Source: Pseudomonadota bacterium | GTDB taxonomy: Bacteria; Pseudomonadota; Alphaproteobacteria; Micropepsales; Micropepsaceae | Assembly: GCA_018241025.1 (NCBI GenBank) | Contig: JAFEEQ010000011.1 | Location: 62,001 to 126,000 of the forward strand | Length of the DNA: 64,000 nucleotides | Direction of reading: 5' to 3' | Shown here: in pieces, positions 48,627 to 56,604 of the stretch | How the letters are laid out: each line of letters opens with the position of its first letter | Position numbering within the stretch: the first letter of the stretch is position 1 | Notes under the pieces: model-generated | Database searches by the model: none | Seen by the model: the letters and a program-made list of their open reading frames with translations, nothing else | Told to the model about the DNA's origin: nothing | Translations under genes and position numbers: made by a program

Positions 48627-48644
48627 TAGTTTCATTTGAAACTA
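48627..48644. promoter_or_regulatory. Palindromic operator upstream of hppD
   Basis: TAGTTTCA-TT-TGAAACTA, a perfect 18-bp inverted repeat with two central bases, in the 69-bp gap before hppD (and after the copD gene's end). Its size and symmetry suit a MarR dimer, and a MarR gene ends the operon. On the hppD strand a possible -10 (TATCTT) directly abuts it. Confidence 0.6.
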
Positions 48645-48658
48645 ATTGCGAGTCCCAA

Positions 48659-49510
48659 TCACATCTGCATCGGCGGCATCTGGCCGAGGAATCCGACGAT
48701 CAGCACGATCAGCACCGCGCATGACAGTTCCGCGACCACCGTCAACGGGATGGTCTCCGCGGCTTCGGCTTCGCCGTGCTCGAGCCCTGGCAGGACGCCG
48801 AAACGGTTGGTCAGCGCCAGCGCCACCATCAGGCCGGCGAGCACGATCTTGATAGCCAGCAGCGTGACATAGCTGTCGGACCACGCCATCGCGACGTCGA
48901 GAATGGCGATGGCGTTGAGCGTACCCGACAGCAGGAGCACGCCCACTGCCGACGTGCCATAGCGCGAGAAGAGCCGCAGAAGCCCGATTACGCGCGCACC
49001 GTCGCGCGGCGTCGCAAGCACCTCCGTCGCGAGCACGACCAGGCCGCCGAGCCAGAACCCCGCGGTGAGAAGGTGCAGCGCATCGTTGATCGCGCGCGGC
49101 AGGGCATAGGCGGCGTCACCCGCCGCCGCGGCATGGCTGGTCAGGCCGAGCGCCGCGAGCGCCAGTCCGGCGAGCAATGCCTTGAGCCCATAGGCCTTCG
49201 CGCGCGTCATCGCCGTGCACAGCCCGAGCAGCAGCACGAGCCGCACGAGGAAGACTTCGCCGTAGAAGCTCTTCGTCGCCACCGCCGCCATCGCGCCCGG
49301 CAGCGCGCTGCCGGCGATCTCCTGCGTGACGAAGCCGAGCCACAGGATCGCCGTCGCGGTGGCGACGATCGCGCAGGAGATCAGCGCCCGGCGCAGCCTT
49401 GCACCGTCCACGTCCAGGGGCGCCGCCAGTGCCAGCAGCGCCGCCGCGCCGAACGCCGTCATCAGGCTCGCGAAATGCAGGGCGCGGACGATGGCGAACA
49501 GCGTGGTCAC
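48659..49510 (-). CDS. copD: CopD family copper resistance membrane protein
   Basis: 283 residues with about eight membrane spans; CopD-type markers are LHFASLMTAFGAAALL at the N-terminus, WLGFVTQEIA, the AINDALHLLTAGFWLGGL segment (conserved His-containing span) and KIVLAGLMVALALTNRF. Thought to take copper delivered by CopC across the inner membrane. Last gene of the copper operon, 6 bp after the PCuAC gene. Confidence 0.88.
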   Translation of the reverse strand: MTTLFAIVRALHFASLMTAFGAAALLALAAPLDVDGARLRRALISCAIVATATAILWLGFVTQEIAGSALPGAMAAVATKSFYGEVFLVRLVLLLGLCTAMTRAKAYGLKALLAGLALAALGLTSHAAAAGDAAYALPRAINDALHLLTAGFWLGGLVVLATEVLATPRDGARVIGLLRLFSRYGTSAVGVLLLSGTLNAIAILDVAMAWSDSYVTLLAIKIVLAGLMVALALTNRFGVLPGLEHGEAEAAETIPLTVVAELSCAVLIVLIVGFLGQMPPMQM

Positions 49511-49516
49511 GACGGA

Positions 49517-49948
49517 CTACTTTCCAGCTGCGTTGCGCACCGCGAAGGGCGCGGTCACGCTGGACCCGTCCTTGAAACGCAGGGTCATCGTCACCGTGCC
49601 GCCGGGCTTCACCGCCGCGCTGGGCGACATGCACATGATGTGATAGCCGCCGGGCGCGAAGCTGAGCGTGCCCTTGGCCGGCACCTCGATGGCGCTTTCG
49701 TCGCTCATATGCGCCATGCCGCCCATCGTCTCGGATTTGTGCAGCATCGCCATGCCGCAGGCCGGCGAGGATGCCGCAACCAGCGTGATCGCGTGATCGC
49801 CGGTGTTGCGCAGCGTGAAATAGCCCGCCGCCGGCAGGTTGCCGGGCAAGGCGCGCACCCAGGCGTCGCTGACCGTGACCGCCGGCGTGGCGGCGGCGGC
49901 CGGCGCGGCGGCGAGAACAAGTGCAAATAGAAGCGTACGAAGACTCAT
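49517..49948 (-). CDS. PCuAC family periplasmic copper chaperone
   Basis: 143 residues with signal peptide MSLRTLLFALVLAAAPAAAA. The mature domain has the copper-binding pattern H-M...H-M: MLHKSETMGGMAHMSDES and YHIMCMSP, and the family core VSDAWVRALPGNLPAAGYF. Delivers Cu(I) to oxidase or other periplasmic targets. Four-base overlap with copC. Confidence 0.93.
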   Translation of the reverse strand: MSLRTLLFALVLAAAPAAAATPAVTVSDAWVRALPGNLPAAGYFTLRNTGDHAITLVAASSPACGMAMLHKSETMGGMAHMSDESAIEVPAKGTLSFAPGGYHIMCMSPSAAVKPGGTVTMTLRFKDGSSVTAPFAVRNAAGK

Positions 49949-50292
49949 GGGAGCACCAGGAAGTTATACCGGCCTTCGGTGCGATGCGTATCGACCGACA
50001 CCGCATGCCAGCTAACGCGATAGCGTCCCGGGGCCAGATGGTTGAGGGGAAGGTCCATCTCGCCGTCCTTCACGACGACCGGACCCGAAGCGACATTCGC
50101 GCCGCTCTCATTGCTCACATCGATGCCGCTGAACGCCGGTTCGAGCGCTTCGGTGAAGTGCAGTTCGATCCGCGACGGGCCGGCGTGCAGGTTCTCGCCG
50201 GCGGCGGGATGGGCCTGCTCGAGAAAGGCATGCGCCAGCGCCGGGCCGCAAAGCCCGGCGCAGACGCAAATGGCGATGGCGACGCGTCTCAT
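49945..50292 (-). CDS. copC: CopC family copper-binding protein
   Basis: 115 residues; signal peptide MRRVAIAICVCAGLCGPALA cleaved before HAFLEQAHPAAG, so that the N-terminal His of the mature protein is a copper ligand. The immunoglobulin-like core has IELHFTEALEPAFSGI and the end VSVDTHRTEGRYNFLV. Starts at ATG 50292, overlapping the gene before it (ATGA). Confidence 0.92.
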   Translation of the reverse strand: MRRVAIAICVCAGLCGPALAHAFLEQAHPAAGENLHAGPSRIELHFTEALEPAFSGIDVSNESGANVASGPVVVKDGEMDLPLNHLAPGRYRVSWHAVSVDTHRTEGRYNFLVLP

Positions 50293-51170
50293 TCGCGCGG
50301 CCCGAACAGGGGGCGTCCCAGTGTCTGCGGGAAGATGTCGTCGACGTAGAAGTGCAGCTGCGCCAGCACGCCGACGGTATCGCCGCTCGCCTTGTTGACC
50401 GGCAGCACCGCCTCGAGGCCGAGCTGGACATATTGTCCGGACCACAGGATGCCGGGATTGATCGTACCTGTCGTCCCTCCGCCGCCGGCATCGGTCGGCG
50501 TCGCGAAGTCGAACTCGATCAGCGGCGTGAGATGCGCCGCGAAGTCGCCGACGAGGCCGCTGTCGACGTTCGCTTTCAGATAGCGCAGGCTGTATTCCAC
50601 CGCACCGCTCCATTGCAGCACGTTGGACTCGGCGCTGGTTCCGGGGATGGCGTAACCGACCACTGCCGTCACCGCGAGCGGGCGCAGCAGCGCCATGTCG
50701 TCGGGCAGGTCGCCGAAGCCTTTGCCGACCAGCAGCTTCGGCGTGAAGGTGGTGAACTTGTCGGTCACGGCAGGCGAGCCCGAGCCGCCGATCTCGACGC
50801 CGAAGGCAACCGAAGCGACGAACTCGCTCTTGGGCAGGGTCAGGAACTGCCAGGTCGGGGTGATCTCGAAATTGTCGAAGCCGCTGTCGTTCGGACCTCC
50901 CGGCAGATGATCGCTGACATAGCCGCCTTCGATCGACACCGCGAAATGCTGGAAGATCGTCTTCGACCATTCGAAGTCGTAGCTCTCCGAATGGTTGCCG
51001 CCGCCGAAGGTCGGCAGCGCCAGTTCGTCGGCCGCGAACGGATCGTCGCTCGCGATGGTGGCGGGAAAGAAGCGGTCGCCGACAACGCCATGGGCAAGGG
51101 CGAATTTGGGAACAAGAAGCGCCGCCGCCATCAGGCCGGCCGCACCAAGATGCAGTTTCAGAATCGACAT
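50289..51170 (-). CDS. Exported, probably outer-membrane beta-barrel protein
   Basis: 293 residues. Signal peptide ending ...LLVPKFALA, directly before HGVVGDRFFPATIASDDPF. The chain alternates short amphipathic strands (VASVAFGVEIGG, LAVTAVVGYAIPG, WSGAVEYSLRYLK, VQLGLEAVLPVN), as in small outer-membrane barrels. It lies between DUF2946 and copC in one operon with overlaps, so a role in copper passage across the outer membrane is plausible but unproven. No named family recognised. Confidence 0.75.
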   Translation of the reverse strand: MSILKLHLGAAGLMAAALLVPKFALAHGVVGDRFFPATIASDDPFAADELALPTFGGGNHSESYDFEWSKTIFQHFAVSIEGGYVSDHLPGGPNDSGFDNFEITPTWQFLTLPKSEFVASVAFGVEIGGSGSPAVTDKFTTFTPKLLVGKGFGDLPDDMALLRPLAVTAVVGYAIPGTSAESNVLQWSGAVEYSLRYLKANVDSGLVGDFAAHLTPLIEFDFATPTDAGGGGTTGTINPGILWSGQYVQLGLEAVLPVNKASGDTVGVLAQLHFYVDDIFPQTLGRPLFGPRE

Positions 51171-51230
51171 GGATTTCTCTCGATGAAATGAGGAACGGTC
51201 CCGCGCGGCGCGCGGGTTGTACGCAGCACT

Positions 51231-51584
51231 TCAGGAGAAAGCAGGTGGGGCGCGGGCGGCGTTGGCGCGGTAGAGCGGCGCAAGCACCGCCTGGGCCAGG
51301 GTCCAGTTGGCAGCGAAGTGCTGCGTGATCTCGGATGGCAGCGGCAGGAGGGCGGCCTGCATGGGCGGCGAGAGGTGTCCCATCGCTGCGAAGGCACAGG
51401 GGCCATGGCCGCGCTCGTCCTGTCCGGGCTGCGTCTTGCCGCCGGTGTGAATTCCGTCGAGCGAGCAGATGACGAGCGGGCTTCCCGCGGCCTGCGTCGC
51501 CGGCATCCAGCCATCCGGCAGCAGGGCGCGCAGCATCATCGCGGCGAGCGCGAGGCTGACGGCAAGCTGGCGGCTGAGACGCAT
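51231..51584 (-). CDS. DUF2946 family protein
   Basis: 117 residues from ATG 51584. N-terminal hydrophobic segment (LAVSLALAAMMLRALLPDGWMP), the VICSLDG motif and a CAFAA cysteine, which together mark DUF2946. Genes of this group are often beside copper uptake and chaperone genes, as here. First gene of the copper operon, 60 bp before the barrel gene. The in-frame stretch up to 51701 is encoded by a family A repeat and is not part of the protein. Confidence 0.85.
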   Translation of the reverse strand: MRLSRQLAVSLALAAMMLRALLPDGWMPATQAAGSPLVICSLDGIHTGGKTQPGQDERGHGPCAFAAMGHLSPPMQAALLPLPSEITQHFAANWTLAQAVLAPLYRANAARAPPAFS

Positions 51585-51663
51585 GAATTCCCTCTGTCCG
51601 GCCTTGTGCGCGCGCCGCGCATTTGCGGTCAAGCCGCTTCTGCGCCGCAGGGCAAAGCAAGAC

Positions 51664-51751
51664 GGCCATCCTTCGACGGGCTCAGGATGAGGACGGTGCA
51701 TTCATTTGTACCCGATGACCCTCACCCTGAGCTTGTCGAAGGGCGAGGGGC
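51664..51751. repeat. Family A paired palindromic repeat (copy 3)
   Basis: Units 51664-51695 (CCTTCGACGGGCTCAGGATG) and, inverted, 51716-51751 (CCTGAGCTTGTCGAAGG inside CCCTCA...GCGAGGG). Lies in the 295-bp gap between the divergent DUF2946 gene and the small gene at 51880. The remainder of that gap shows a T-run (51780-51787) but no clear gene. Confidence 0.85.
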
Positions 51752-51879
51752 AGCACCGTCAATGCAGACTAAGGGCGGCTTTTTTTGGTCTTCCGATGAA
51801 CCGAAAATGAATGCGCCCTTCAGCCTCGGTTCCACCGCCGCGGCGCAAGCTCCATCCCAGGTTCGGAAGGGAGTTCGTC

Positions 51880-52047
51880 ATGCTTCGCAATCAGAGACTG
51901 GCCCGCAAGGCCGCCGCCCGTGCCGCCGCCCGCCGCGCCGGCCCCGACATGGCCCTGGCGTCCACCGTGGTGTTCTTCGGCGTGCTGCCGGCGGTGATGG
52001 CGACCGGATTGGTCCTGGCACAGGTGGTGAGCGCGATCATTCCCTGA
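51880..52047 (+). CDS. Small membrane protein (55 aa)
   Basis: 55 residues: a strongly basic start MLRNQRLARKAAARAAARRA followed by one membrane span (MALASTVVFFGVLPAVMATG and on) ending VVSAIIP. ATG with GGAAGGGAG upstream. Positive-inside topology is obvious. No family recognised; small single-span proteins of this kind are often regulators of larger membrane complexes. Confidence is moderate because of the length. Confidence 0.55.
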   Translation: MLRNQRLARKAAARAAARRAGPDMALASTVVFFGVLPAVMATGLVLAQVVSAIIP

Positions 52048-52113
52048 CGTCGGCCCCCTGCGCGGGGAGGCCGGAACGTCGCAGACGCCCAGGAGGTGGC
52101 AAGCCCCTCCCCA

Positions 52114-52160
52114 CATCCCCTGGGTCAACCGGCGCTTCCGACCTTCTCGCCCAGGGGATG
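52114..52160. repeat. Inverted repeat upstream of the fucosidase gene
   Basis: CATCCCCTGGG (52114-52124) and CCCAGGGGATG (52150-52160), a perfect 11-bp stem with a 25-base loop, ending 38 bp before the ATG. It could be the end of the preceding transcript or a regulatory site. Confidence 0.5.
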
Positions 52161-52198
52161 CGTGTTGAGTGTCGCGGTCCGCTTGCTACAGTCGGACC

Positions 52199-53641
52199 AT
52201 GTCAACGGAATCGACTCTCGCCGCGCTCAACGCGCATCCCGTGCCGCAATGGTTCGAAGACGCCAAGTTCGGCATCTTCATCCACTGGGGCGTCTTCTCC
52301 ATCCCCGCCTTCGCCGCGAAATCGGGCTCGATCTCGGACGCGTTCAAGACGCAGTACGACTACGCGGTCGCACAGACGCCGTACTGCGAATGGTACTGGA
52401 ACGCGATCAAGGTACCGGAGAGCGACAGCGCGAAGTTCCATCGCGAGACCTACAACAACGCGCCCTACGAGAATTTCCGCGAGGGCTTCGTCGACGGGCT
52501 GAGCCAGTGGCGTCCGGGCGACTGGGCCGATCTCTTCGCCGCCGCCGGCGCGAAATACGTCGTCCTCGTCACCAAGCATCATGACGGCTACTGCCTGTGG
52601 CCGAGCGGCGTGAAGAACCCGCATCAGCAGGACTGGACCTCCGAACGCGACATCGTCGGCGAGCTCGGCGAAGCGGTGCGCGCCCGCGGGATGCGCTACG
52701 GCCTCTATTATTCCGGCGGCATCGATTGGACCTTCAACCGAGAGCCTTTGCGCACCCTCGCCGATTTCATGGGCTCGACGCCGGGCGGCGATTATCCGGC
52801 CTATGCAGACGCGCAATGCCGCGAGCTGATCGACCGCTACACGCCCGCGGTCTTGTGGAACGACATCTCCTGGCCGGGCGATCTCGACAACGAGTTGAAG
52901 CTGTTCGAGGACTATTACGCCGCCGTACCCGACGGCGTGGTCAACGACCGCTGGCTGCCGATGACGCCGGAGCGCGAGGCGCTGCGCAATCCGGAGGTCC
53001 GCAAGACCGTCGACGCCTCGCTCAAGGCGCATATGCAGAATGCGCCGAGCAAGGGCATCATCCCGCAGTTGCCGCCGCATTGCGATTTCCGCACGCCGGA
53101 ATACGCCGCCTTCGATTCCATTCAGGAGAAGAAGTGGGAAGCGACCCGCGGCATGAGCCACTCCTTCGGCTTCAACCGCAACGACACCGATGCCGACTAC
53201 GAGAGCGTCGAGTCGCTGGTGCACTCGTTCATCGATGCGGTGGCGAAGAACGGCAACCTTCTGCTCAATGTCGGCCCGCGCGGCGTCGATGCGCAGATCC
53301 CGAAGGAGCAGGTCGCGCGCCTGCAGGGCTTCGGCCGCTGGGCCAAGGTCAATGCCGACGGCATCTACGGCACGCGGCCCTGGATCCGCTTCGACGGCAC
53401 GACGCGCTGCGGCGTACCGGTGCGCTTCACGCAGAAGGATGGCATCGTCTACGTCCATCTCCTCGGCACGCCGAAGGGCATGGATGTGATCCTCGAAGGC
53501 GACGACCTTCCGGAGGTGCGCCTGCCTGTCCATCTGGCAAGCGGCGCCAAGGCGGTCGGATCGAAGGTGGAAGGCGGCCTCAAGCTCCAGCTCGCGATCC
53601 CGCTGGAACCTGCGCCGGCGCATTGTTTCAGGCTGGGGTAG
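52199..53641 (+). CDS. Alpha-L-fucosidase (GH29)
   Basis: 480 residues. The (beta/alpha)8 catalytic domain is plain: FGIFIHWGVFSIPAF, KYVVLVTKHHDGYCLWPS, RYGLYYSGGIDW, and the nucleophile segment AVLWNDISWPGD; NLLLNVGPRGVDAQIP is another GH29 mark. A short C-terminal beta domain ends the protein. No signal peptide from ATG 52199, so it acts in the cytoplasm on imported oligosaccharides. No sugar transporter is adjacent. Confidence 0.92.
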   Translation: MSTESTLAALNAHPVPQWFEDAKFGIFIHWGVFSIPAFAAKSGSISDAFKTQYDYAVAQTPYCEWYWNAIKVPESDSAKFHRETYNNAPYENFREGFVDGLSQWRPGDWADLFAAAGAKYVVLVTKHHDGYCLWPSGVKNPHQQDWTSERDIVGELGEAVRARGMRYGLYYSGGIDWTFNREPLRTLADFMGSTPGGDYPAYADAQCRELIDRYTPAVLWNDISWPGDLDNELKLFEDYYAAVPDGVVNDRWLPMTPEREALRNPEVRKTVDASLKAHMQNAPSKGIIPQLPPHCDFRTPEYAAFDSIQEKKWEATRGMSHSFGFNRNDTDADYESVESLVHSFIDAVAKNGNLLLNVGPRGVDAQIPKEQVARLQGFGRWAKVNADGIYGTRPWIRFDGTTRCGVPVRFTQKDGIVYVHLLGTPKGMDVILEGDDLPEVRLPVHLASGAKAVGSKVEGGLKLQLAIPLEPAPAHCFRLG

Positions 53642-53650
53642 GCGCGGGAC

Positions 53651-53769
53651 TGCCATCCTTCGATGCTTCGGCAGGCTCAGCACTGAGTATGAGGGTTGTT
53701 GCGTTGGCGAAGGACGCAAACGCCCCATTCAAAACCCTCACCCTGAGCTTGTCGAAGGGCGAGGGTTTT
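53651..53769. repeat. Family A paired palindromic repeat (copy 4)
   Basis: A degenerate unit (53651-53695, CCTTCGATGCTTCGGCAGG with small insertions) and a perfect one, 53735-53765 (CCCTCACCCTGAGCTTG...). The perfect unit overlaps the 3' end of the GIY-YIG gene and is the exact reverse complement of 54072-54102. Confidence 0.85.
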
Positions 53770-54052
53770 GTTTCGCGGTTCGGGCCAATCCGGGAAGCGC
53801 ACCGTAATCGCCGCGAATGAGCGCTTCCTTCTTTTCGCGCCGCCACCCCTTCAGGCGTCTCTCGCAATCGATGGCATCGCGAAGGCTCAGGAAATCCGCG
53901 CTCCAAACCAGCGTGACCGGACGGCGGCGTGACGTATATCCCTTGAAAGTTCCGTCGTGGTGCTCGGCCATCCTCTTGTCGAGACCGGCTCGCGTCAGGC
54001 CGACATAGTATGAATCGTCGGCGCAGCGGAGAATGTAGACGTAGATATCCAT
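53738..54052 (-). CDS. GIY-YIG nuclease family protein framed by inverted repeats
   Basis: 104-residue single-domain nuclease. YVYILRC stands for the GIY strand, YYVGLT for YIG, then the catalytic Arg in DKRMAEHH and the metal-binding Glu in CERRLKGWRREKKEAL. UvrC- or YhbQ-like core without extra DNA-binding domain. The last residues NPRPSTSSG and the stop are read from a family A repeat; another copy, in the opposite orientation, lies 18 bp before the start. Gene plus repeats make a 368-bp unit with perfect 31-bp inverted ends. Confidence 0.85.
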   Translation of the reverse strand: MDIYVYILRCADDSYYVGLTRAGLDKRMAEHHDGTFKGYTSRRRPVTLVWSADFLSLRDAIDCERRLKGWRREKKEALIRGDYGALPGLARTAKQNPRPSTSSG

Positions 54053-54069
54053 CGGCAAATCCTGCGCCG

Positions 54070-54231
54070 CCCCTCGCCCTTCGACAAGCTCAGGGTGAGG
54101 GTCATTGTAGAGCCAATTGAGAACTTCCCATCCTGCACGCGGCTCCCGCCTAAGTGTTGACGGATCGCGCCGCAATGCACAAATCCCCTCGCCTCGCGCT
54201 TGTCGAATCCGGGAGCTTGTCGAAGGGCTGA
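54070..54231. repeat. Family A repeat (copy 5, perfect unit plus remnants)
   Basis: Perfect unit 54072-54102 (CCCTCGCCCTTCGACAAGC...), extended by TCATTGT as in copies 1 and 2, and two partial GCTTGTCGAA pieces at about 54198-54226. Forms the right-hand inverted end of the GIY-YIG unit. Confidence 0.8.
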
Positions 54232-54284
54232 CATTTGGTCAGGATTGCTCCCAACAACTATTCCAAAAAGCCCGGGAGGACATC

Positions 54285-55550
54285 ATGAAATTCACCTGGT
54301 TCAACCTCATGCCGTGGCCCTATCTGCCGGACGATTTCCGGGAGAAGAACCGCTCGGTCTGGGTCGATATCGATCAGAAGCTCTTCGATCCCGTGAAGAG
54401 CCACGAGGTCTACAACACCTATCTCGATCTGCTCGAATACGCCGCCGATGTCGGCTTCGACGCGATCGGCTGCAACGAGCATCACCAGAACGGCTACGGC
54501 ATCATGCCGAGCCCCAACATCATCGCCGCCGCGCTGTCGCGCCGCACGAAAGATGTCGGCCTCGTCGTGCTCGGCAATTCCATCGCGCTCTACAATCCGC
54601 CGGTGCGTGTCGCGGAGGAGTTCGCGATGCTCGACTGCATCTCGGGCGGCCGCCTTATCGCGGGCTTCCCGGTCGGCACCTCGATGGACACCAATTTCTG
54701 CTACGGCCAGATCCCGGCGCTGACCCGCGAGAAGTACCAGGAAGCGCACGATCTCATCATCAAGGCGTGGACGACGCGCGAGCCCTTCGCATTCAACGGC
54801 CGCTACAACAAGCTGCGCCATGTGAACATCTGGCCGCGGCCGATCCAGCAGCCGCATCCGCCGATCCACATCCCCGGCGGCGGCAGCGTCGAGACCTACG
54901 ATTTCTGCATCGACAACACCTATTCGTACTCCTACCTCTCGTTCAGCGGCTATATCCGCGCCAAGGCGCTGATGGATGGCTACTGGAAGCGCGTCGCCGA
55001 GCGCGGCACGCCCGACGCTTCGCCCTATCGCGCCGGCTTCGCGCAGACGATCTGCGTTGCCGACACCGATGCCGAGGCCGAGAAGCTCTACAAGGAGCAT
55101 GTCGACTACTTCTATAACCGCTGCCTGCACGTCTATCCGGGCTTCGCGGACGCGCCGGGCTACCGCACGATCAAGACGATCCAGACCGGCGCGCTCAGCC
55201 AGTACGCCCCGCCCGTCGGCGGTTACTCGACGCTGACCTGGAAGGACCTGACCGAGCAGGGCCACGTCATCGCCGGTTCGCCGGAGACGGTGCGCCAGCG
55301 GCTCGAAGAGCTCGCGAAGACGCTCAACGTCGGCAACCTCTTCTGCCTCATGCATGTCGGCAACATGCCGAAGGAGAAGTGCATGTACTCGACGAAGCTC
55401 TTCGCCGAGAAGGTGATGCCCAAGCTGCGCAACGTCTTCCCCGACTACGCGAACGACGACCGCTTCTGGTGCCACCCGATCAGCCAAGTGAAGGCCGGCA
55501 ATCTCCCGACGGAGAAAAAGGCCCTCGAGATCGTCGGCGCGGCGCGGTGA
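54285..55550 (+). CDS. LLM-class flavin-dependent oxidoreductase
   Basis: 421-residue luciferase-like TIM-barrel monooxygenase using reduced flavin. Marks: DVGFDAIGCNEHHQNGYGIM with the EHH motif, PSPNIIAAALSRRTKDVGLV, AEEFAMLDCISGGRLIAGF (VAE..LD..SGGR pattern), and VIAGSPETVRQRLEEL. Longer C-terminus than usual (DRFWCHPISQVKAGNLP). Strong ribosome-binding site GGGAGGA before ATG 54285. Probably starts a catabolic gene set continuing with an alpha/beta hydrolase; substrate unknown. Confidence 0.88.
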   Translation: MKFTWFNLMPWPYLPDDFREKNRSVWVDIDQKLFDPVKSHEVYNTYLDLLEYAADVGFDAIGCNEHHQNGYGIMPSPNIIAAALSRRTKDVGLVVLGNSIALYNPPVRVAEEFAMLDCISGGRLIAGFPVGTSMDTNFCYGQIPALTREKYQEAHDLIIKAWTTREPFAFNGRYNKLRHVNIWPRPIQQPHPPIHIPGGGSVETYDFCIDNTYSYSYLSFSGYIRAKALMDGYWKRVAERGTPDASPYRAGFAQTICVADTDAEAEKLYKEHVDYFYNRCLHVYPGFADAPGYRTIKTIQTGALSQYAPPVGGYSTLTWKDLTEQGHVIAGSPETVRQRLEELAKTLNVGNLFCLMHVGNMPKEKCMYSTKLFAEKVMPKLRNVFPDYANDDRFWCHPISQVKAGNLPTEKKALEIVGAAR

Positions 55551-55553
55551 ACC

Positions 55554-55699
55554 TTCAACCCTCCCATTGAGGGAGGGTCGAAATTTGCGAAGCAAATTTC
55601 GGGGAGGGGTCTGACGTCGCGCGCAAGCCCCGGCCCCTCGCCGAAAAATCCGCCGCTTCGCTCCGGATTTTATCGACCCTCCCTCAAGGGGAGGGTGAA
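55554..55699. repeat. Family B paired palindromic element (copy 2)
   Basis: About 146 bp with outer arms CCCTCCCATTGAGGGAGGG and CCCTCCCTCAAGGGGAGGG, and inner hairpins GAAATTTGCGAAGCAAATTTC (near 55580) and AAAATCCG...CGGATTTT (near 55645). Same plan as 16419-16546. Its right end GAGGGTGAAAGG provides the ribosome-binding site of the following hydrolase gene. Confidence 0.85.
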
Positions 55700-55708
55700 A
55701 GGATGCAA

Positions 55709-56491
55709 ATGACCCTAGAACTCAAAACCGTCAAAACCCACTACGCCCCCGTCCGCTACATCGAAGGCGGCAGCGGTCAGCCGCTCGTCTTCCTGCACGG
55801 CGCCGGCGGCGCGCAGGCGAACGATCCGTTCCTCACCAGGCTCGCCGAGAAGTATCACGTCTACGCCCCGCTCCTTCCCGGTTACGGCGACAGCGAGGAA
55901 TGCGGCGAGATCCGCGACATGCTCGATTTCACGCTCCACAGCTGGGACGTGGTCGAGGCGCTCGGCCTCAAGAACCCGATCCTTGTCGGTCACTCGATGG
56001 GCGGCATGATCGCTGCCGAGATGGCGGCCATCGCACCGCATGACGTGACGCGGCTCGGCCTCATCTGTCCGGCCGGCCTCTGGCTCGACGATCATCCGAT
56101 CCCCGACCTGTTCGCCACGATGCCGTTCGAGATGCCGAAGCTCCTCTTCCATGACGTCGAAGCGGGCACGCAGCTTCTCACCGCCGGCCTCACGCTCAGC
56201 GATCCGAAATTCCTGCAGACTTATCTCGTCAACAATGCGCGCCAGCTCGGCATGGCGGGCAAGATCCTGTTCCCAATTCCGGAGCGCGGCCTCAGCCAGC
56301 GCCTCTATCGCATCAAGGCGAAGACGGTGATCGTCTGGGGCGACAGCGACAGGCTGATCCCGCCGGTCTATGCCCACGGCTTCAAGAAGGGCATCGCGGG
56401 CAGCGAACTCGTCTCGATCCCCGAAGCCGGCCACATGGTGACGCTGGAAAAGACCGATCAGGTGATCCAGGCGCTCGGCCGGCTGGGATAA
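55709..56491 (+). CDS. Alpha/beta-fold hydrolase
   Basis: 260 residues. Oxyanion region VFLHGAGGA, nucleophile elbow GHSMGG with S96, acid in VIVWGDSDRLIPP and His in EAGHMVTLEKTD. Similar in build to C-C bond hydrolases and esterases of aromatic or terpenoid catabolism. ATG 55709 has AAAGGA five bases upstream; ATG 55703 is the alternative. Follows the LLM oxygenase, separated only by the family B element. Confidence 0.9.
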   Translation: MTLELKTVKTHYAPVRYIEGGSGQPLVFLHGAGGAQANDPFLTRLAEKYHVYAPLLPGYGDSEECGEIRDMLDFTLHSWDVVEALGLKNPILVGHSMGGMIAAEMAAIAPHDVTRLGLICPAGLWLDDHPIPDLFATMPFEMPKLLFHDVEAGTQLLTAGLTLSDPKFLQTYLVNNARQLGMAGKILFPIPERGLSQRLYRIKAKTVIVWGDSDRLIPPVYAHGFKKGIAGSELVSIPEAGHMVTLEKTDQVIQALGRLG

Positions 56492-56604
56492 GAGCTACGC
56501 GTCACGGCGACGGGGCCGGCCGCGTCGGCACGACGCGCAGGAACGGACGGTCAGGCGTACGGCCTGAAGACCGCTGAAGCGCGGCCCGCGCATCCGGCCG
56601 GCAC

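Noticed and set aside
51760..51800. T-run after the repeat at 51.7 kb as a terminator
   Set aside because: TTTTTTT near 51780 lacks a convincing GC stem directly before it.
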